A stretch of DNA of 5,267 bases, from assembly GCA_002316345.1 (NCBI GenBank), contig DCDI01000154.1:1-5267 (forward strand), written 5' to 3'. This stretch comes from Phyllobacteriaceae bacterium UBA1059 (GTDB lineage Bacteria; Pseudomonadota; Alphaproteobacteria; Rhizobiales; Rhizobiaceae). The position numbers and the translations under genes were made by a program. Of this stretch, positions 5,120 through 5,267 are shown one piece after another; the first letter of the stretch is position 1, and each line of letters begins with the position of its first letter. The notes beneath the pieces are model-generated. The model was given only the letters and a program-made list of their open reading frames with translations. It was not told where the DNA came from and made no database searches.

Positions 5120-5267
5120 TCAGAAGTCGACGGCGATGCCCTTCTTTTCCCAATCGCCATAGCGCACGGGATCATGGCCGCCCCGGCCACCCCGCTCCTT
5201 GGGCATGGCGGCTTCCGCCTGCTCATACTCGGCGCGCCGCGCCTGCGCTTCGGCCAGTGCGCGCTCG
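5120..5267 (-). CDS. SDHAF4/DUF1674-family succinate dehydrogenase assembly factor (C-terminal part)
   Basis: The last 48 codons of a minus-strand gene, ending in TGA at 5120-5122, encode an Ala/Arg/Glu-rich helical stretch (RALAEAQARRAEYEQAEAA), then a Gly-rich turn (KERGGRGGHDP) and the signature VRYGDWEKKGIAVDF at the extreme C-terminus. The RYGDWE-x-KG-I-x-DF ending is diagnostic of the DUF1674 family, homologous to mitochondrial SDHAF4. That protein binds the flavinylated succinate dehydrogenase subunit SdhA and helps its assembly into complex II. Bacterial members are short (about 60-80 residues), so probably only 10-30 N-terminal residues lie outside the window. The gene was easy to miss because no start codon is in view. 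The frame at the window edge is clean, with no internal stop. The role is inferred from the family; no sdh gene is visible here. Confidence 0.88.
   Translation of the reverse strand, partial: ERALAEAQARRAEYEQAEAAMPKERGGRGGHDPVRYGDWEKKGIAVDF

Overview
The window is ordinary-looking chromosomal DNA from an alphaproteobacterium, most probably of the order Hyphomicrobiales (Rhizobiales). This rests on the high GC content, the codon use, and the protein families present: a bacterial Rsm22-type methyltransferase, an SDHAF4/DUF1674 protein, and a Rhizobiales-style transglutaminase-like protein. I cannot name the genus from sequence alone. I see no insertion sequence, integrase, CRISPR array, tRNA or rRNA, and no clear sign of recent transfer.

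Layout, left to right. (1) The 3' third of an M3-family zinc oligopeptidase gene (+, cut by the window start). It is followed after 3 bases by a complete Rsm22/METTL17-family gene (+), so the two are probably one operon. (2) A small predicted exported protein gene (-) that converges on the Rsm22 gene with only 3 bases between the stop codons. (3) A 142-bp divergent intergenic region, then typA/bipA (+), a complete 606-residue translational GTPase ending in a strong intrinsic terminator. (4) A 310-bp stretch between typA and the next protein gene. It contains a 23-codon ORF behind a Shine-Dalgarno sequence exactly complementary to 12 bases near the 16S rRNA 3' end, then a structured 3' region and a second strong terminator. 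(5) A transglutaminase-like gene (-), complete, whose best start is at 5010. (6) The 3' end of an SDHAF4/DUF1674 gene (-), cut by the window end, with a hairpin between it and the transglutaminase gene.

Functionally, Rsm22 and TypA both relate to ribosome assembly or translation. The peptidase recycles peptides, and the SDHAF4 homologue supports succinate dehydrogenase maturation. The genes do not form an obvious single pathway. The least explained element is the compact unit at about 3884-4122: a small ORF with an extreme ribosome-binding site, bracketed by two terminators, with no downstream gene on its strand. It is the best candidate for something undescribed (a small protein, a dual-function sRNA, or both). 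The other points worth a look are the conserved Fe-S-type cysteines in the Rsm22 protein, a Ser where the canonical transglutaminase His is expected, and a small secreted protein with a C-x(11)-C motif.
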